From Deltaproteobacteria bacterium (GTDB lineage Bacteria; Myxococcota; Myxococcia; Myxococcales; Myxococcaceae): 5,757 nucleotides of DNA. Numbering within the stretch: the first letter of the stretch is position 1; each line of letters begins with the position of its first letter. The stretch lies in the NCBI GenBank assembly GCA_016875515.1, contig VGRA01000193.1, positions 1-5,757 of the forward strand, read 5' to 3'. The translations under genes and the position numbers were made by a program. Shown one piece after another: positions 4,972-5,757 of this stretch. The notes under the pieces are model-generated. The model searched no databases. It had not been told where the DNA came from and worked only from the letters and a program-made list of their open reading frames with translations.

Positions 4972-5757
4972 GACAGCTGCTCCTTCTCCAGGGCTTCCAG
5001 GTCAATGCCGTGCGCGTCCACGCCCCCGGTGGGCGGGCCGTGCAGGAAGTCCCGCACCCCGAGCCCCAGGAACCGCAGCGCCATCACGCTGAACGTCACC
5101 GGCACGGACAGGGTGCCAATCCACAGCGGGATGGGCAGCGCGTCGTACACCCCCACGCCGTCCCCGCTGGACCAGTCCGTATACTGCTCGTGCCACTGCA
5201 TCACGCCCAGGACCGCGAGCAGCCCGCAGAAGCCGAAGCTCACCCCCGCGGACAGCAGGATGAGGGGACGCTCCTGCGCCTTCGGCCACTTCTTGCGCAC
5301 CAGGTCCATGACGATGTGGCGCCGCTCGCGCGTGGCCAGTGAGGCCCCCAGCATCCCGCTCCACAGCATGAACCCCAGCGCGAACTTCTGCGCCCCGGGG
5401 ATGCTGGAAGGGAACTGCCAGAGCAGCCCCTTGATGAAGGCGGCCACGCCCACCCAGGTGAGCGCGCCGTAGAGGACGGAGGGGCCCCACCCGGGCGCGG
5501 GCTGGCCCGCCTTCTCCGCGGCCATGGCGCGGCGGCCGTGGGCGGCGAGCACCAGGAAGCCGAGGGAGAACAGGCCGAACACCGCCGGCCCCAGCGTGCC
5601 GGTCACGAAGGCCCGCTGCGCCTCCGTGGGGGCGGTGTAGAGGAGCGCGAGCAGCAGCTCCTCCGTCTTCCCCACCGGCCGGCTGAAGGTGCGCTGGAGG
5701 ACGTCCAGCGTCACCAGGATGGTCATCATGGAGACGCATAGCAGGAGCAGCACGCGC
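4968..5757 (-). CDS. dctQ: TRAP transporter small permease subunit (DctQ type), partial at 5' end
   Basis: The frame is open to the right edge of the window. A GTG at 5753 is the first possible start seen, but it lies inside the first membrane helix (LLLLCVSMMTILVTLDVLQ), so the real start is probably outside the window. DctQ family features are seen (numbered from 5753): QRTFSRPVGKTEELL (20-34) after helix 1, WSGMLGASLATRERRHIVMD (131-150), and PLWIGTLSVPVTFSVMALRFL (209-229). The protein is the four-helix small membrane subunit that pairs with DctM. Here about 85 residues (roughly 38-122) are inserted between the first conserved block and the 'W..MLGAS.A' block. They contain two additional hydrophobic segments (about 53-71 and 94-112), giving six predicted helices instead of four. 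The stop TGA (4968-4970) overlaps the dctM GTG, which indicates coupled translation. Confidence 0.9.
   Translation of the reverse strand, partial: RVLLLLCVSMMTILVTLDVLQRTFSRPVGKTEELLLALLYTAPTEAQRAFVTGTLGPAVFGLFSLGFLVLAAHGRRAMAAEKAGQPAPGWGPSVLYGALTWVGVAAFIKGLLWQFPSSIPGAQKFALGFMLWSGMLGASLATRERRHIVMDLVRKKWPKAQERPLILLSAGVSFGFCGLLAVLGVMQWHEQYTDWSSGDGVGVYDALPIPLWIGTLSVPVTFSVMALRFLGLGVRDFLHGPPTGGVDAHGIDLEALEKEQLS
4980..4985 (-). promoter_or_regulatory. Ribosome binding site of dctM, inside dctQ
   Basis: AAGGAG sits 8 bases before the GTG at 4971. It supports this GTG as the start and thus the long N-terminal extension of DctM. Confidence 0.7.

Noticed and set aside
2197..5472. A 1091-codon open frame on the plus strand, antisense to GH19 and the TRAP genes
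   Set aside because: Its product is full of His, Arg, Gln and Pro runs without any family motif. It is an antisense shadow that stays open because stops are rare in very GC-rich DNA; the minus strand there has clear TRAP and GH19 proteins.
1..5757. Prophage, CRISPR or insertion sequence
   Set aside because: Only the GH19 domain is phage-like. There are no structural phage genes, integrase, transposase, terminal inverted repeats, target duplications or spaced direct repeats in the window.

Overview
The window is very GC-rich and every gene I can support lies on the minus strand, so transcription runs from position 5757 towards 1. The strong third-position G/C bias, the Ala/Pro/Gly-rich linkers and the gene types (two-permease TRAP transporter with long extra segments, phage-type GH19 hydrolase, LEA-type lipoprotein) suggest a Myxococcota genome, probably Myxococcaceae. 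That assignment comes from composition and gene style, not from a marker gene.

In transcription order: (i) the 3' part of a TRAP transporter operon, with a small permease subunit of DctQ type (4968-5757, start outside the window) overlapping by GTGA a large permease of DctM type (3241-4971). Both are longer than usual: DctQ has an inserted segment with two extra predicted membrane helices, and DctM has an extra N-terminal hydrophobic region and a roughly 100-residue Ala/Pro-rich tail carrying a duplicated charged helix. The substrate-binding protein is not in the window and would be expected upstream. (ii) After a 72-base gap with a perfect 13-bp dyad comes a GH19 chitinase/endolysin-like cell-wall hydrolase without a signal peptide (2353-3168). 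(iii) A toxin-antitoxin pair follows: an MntA-type minimal nucleotidyltransferase (about 1851-2300) and its HepT-type HEPN RNase partner (1442-1858), which overlap. (iv) HepT is joined by an ATGA overlap to a small LEA14/WHy-type lipoprotein (960-1445), followed 48 bases later by a family 2 glycosyltransferase with a TPR-like C-terminal region (911 down to 1, running off the left edge).

The TRAP genes form one transcription unit. The genes from 3168 leftwards are closely spaced or overlapping and could form a second one. MntA and HepT should act together: in characterised pairs MntA adds AMP to a tyrosine of HepT and silences its RNase activity, and all motif residues needed are visible here. 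A functional link between the toxin pair, the lysin, the lipoprotein and the glycosyltransferase is only suggested by position. I see no RNA gene, insertion sequence, CRISPR array or convincing intrinsic terminator.
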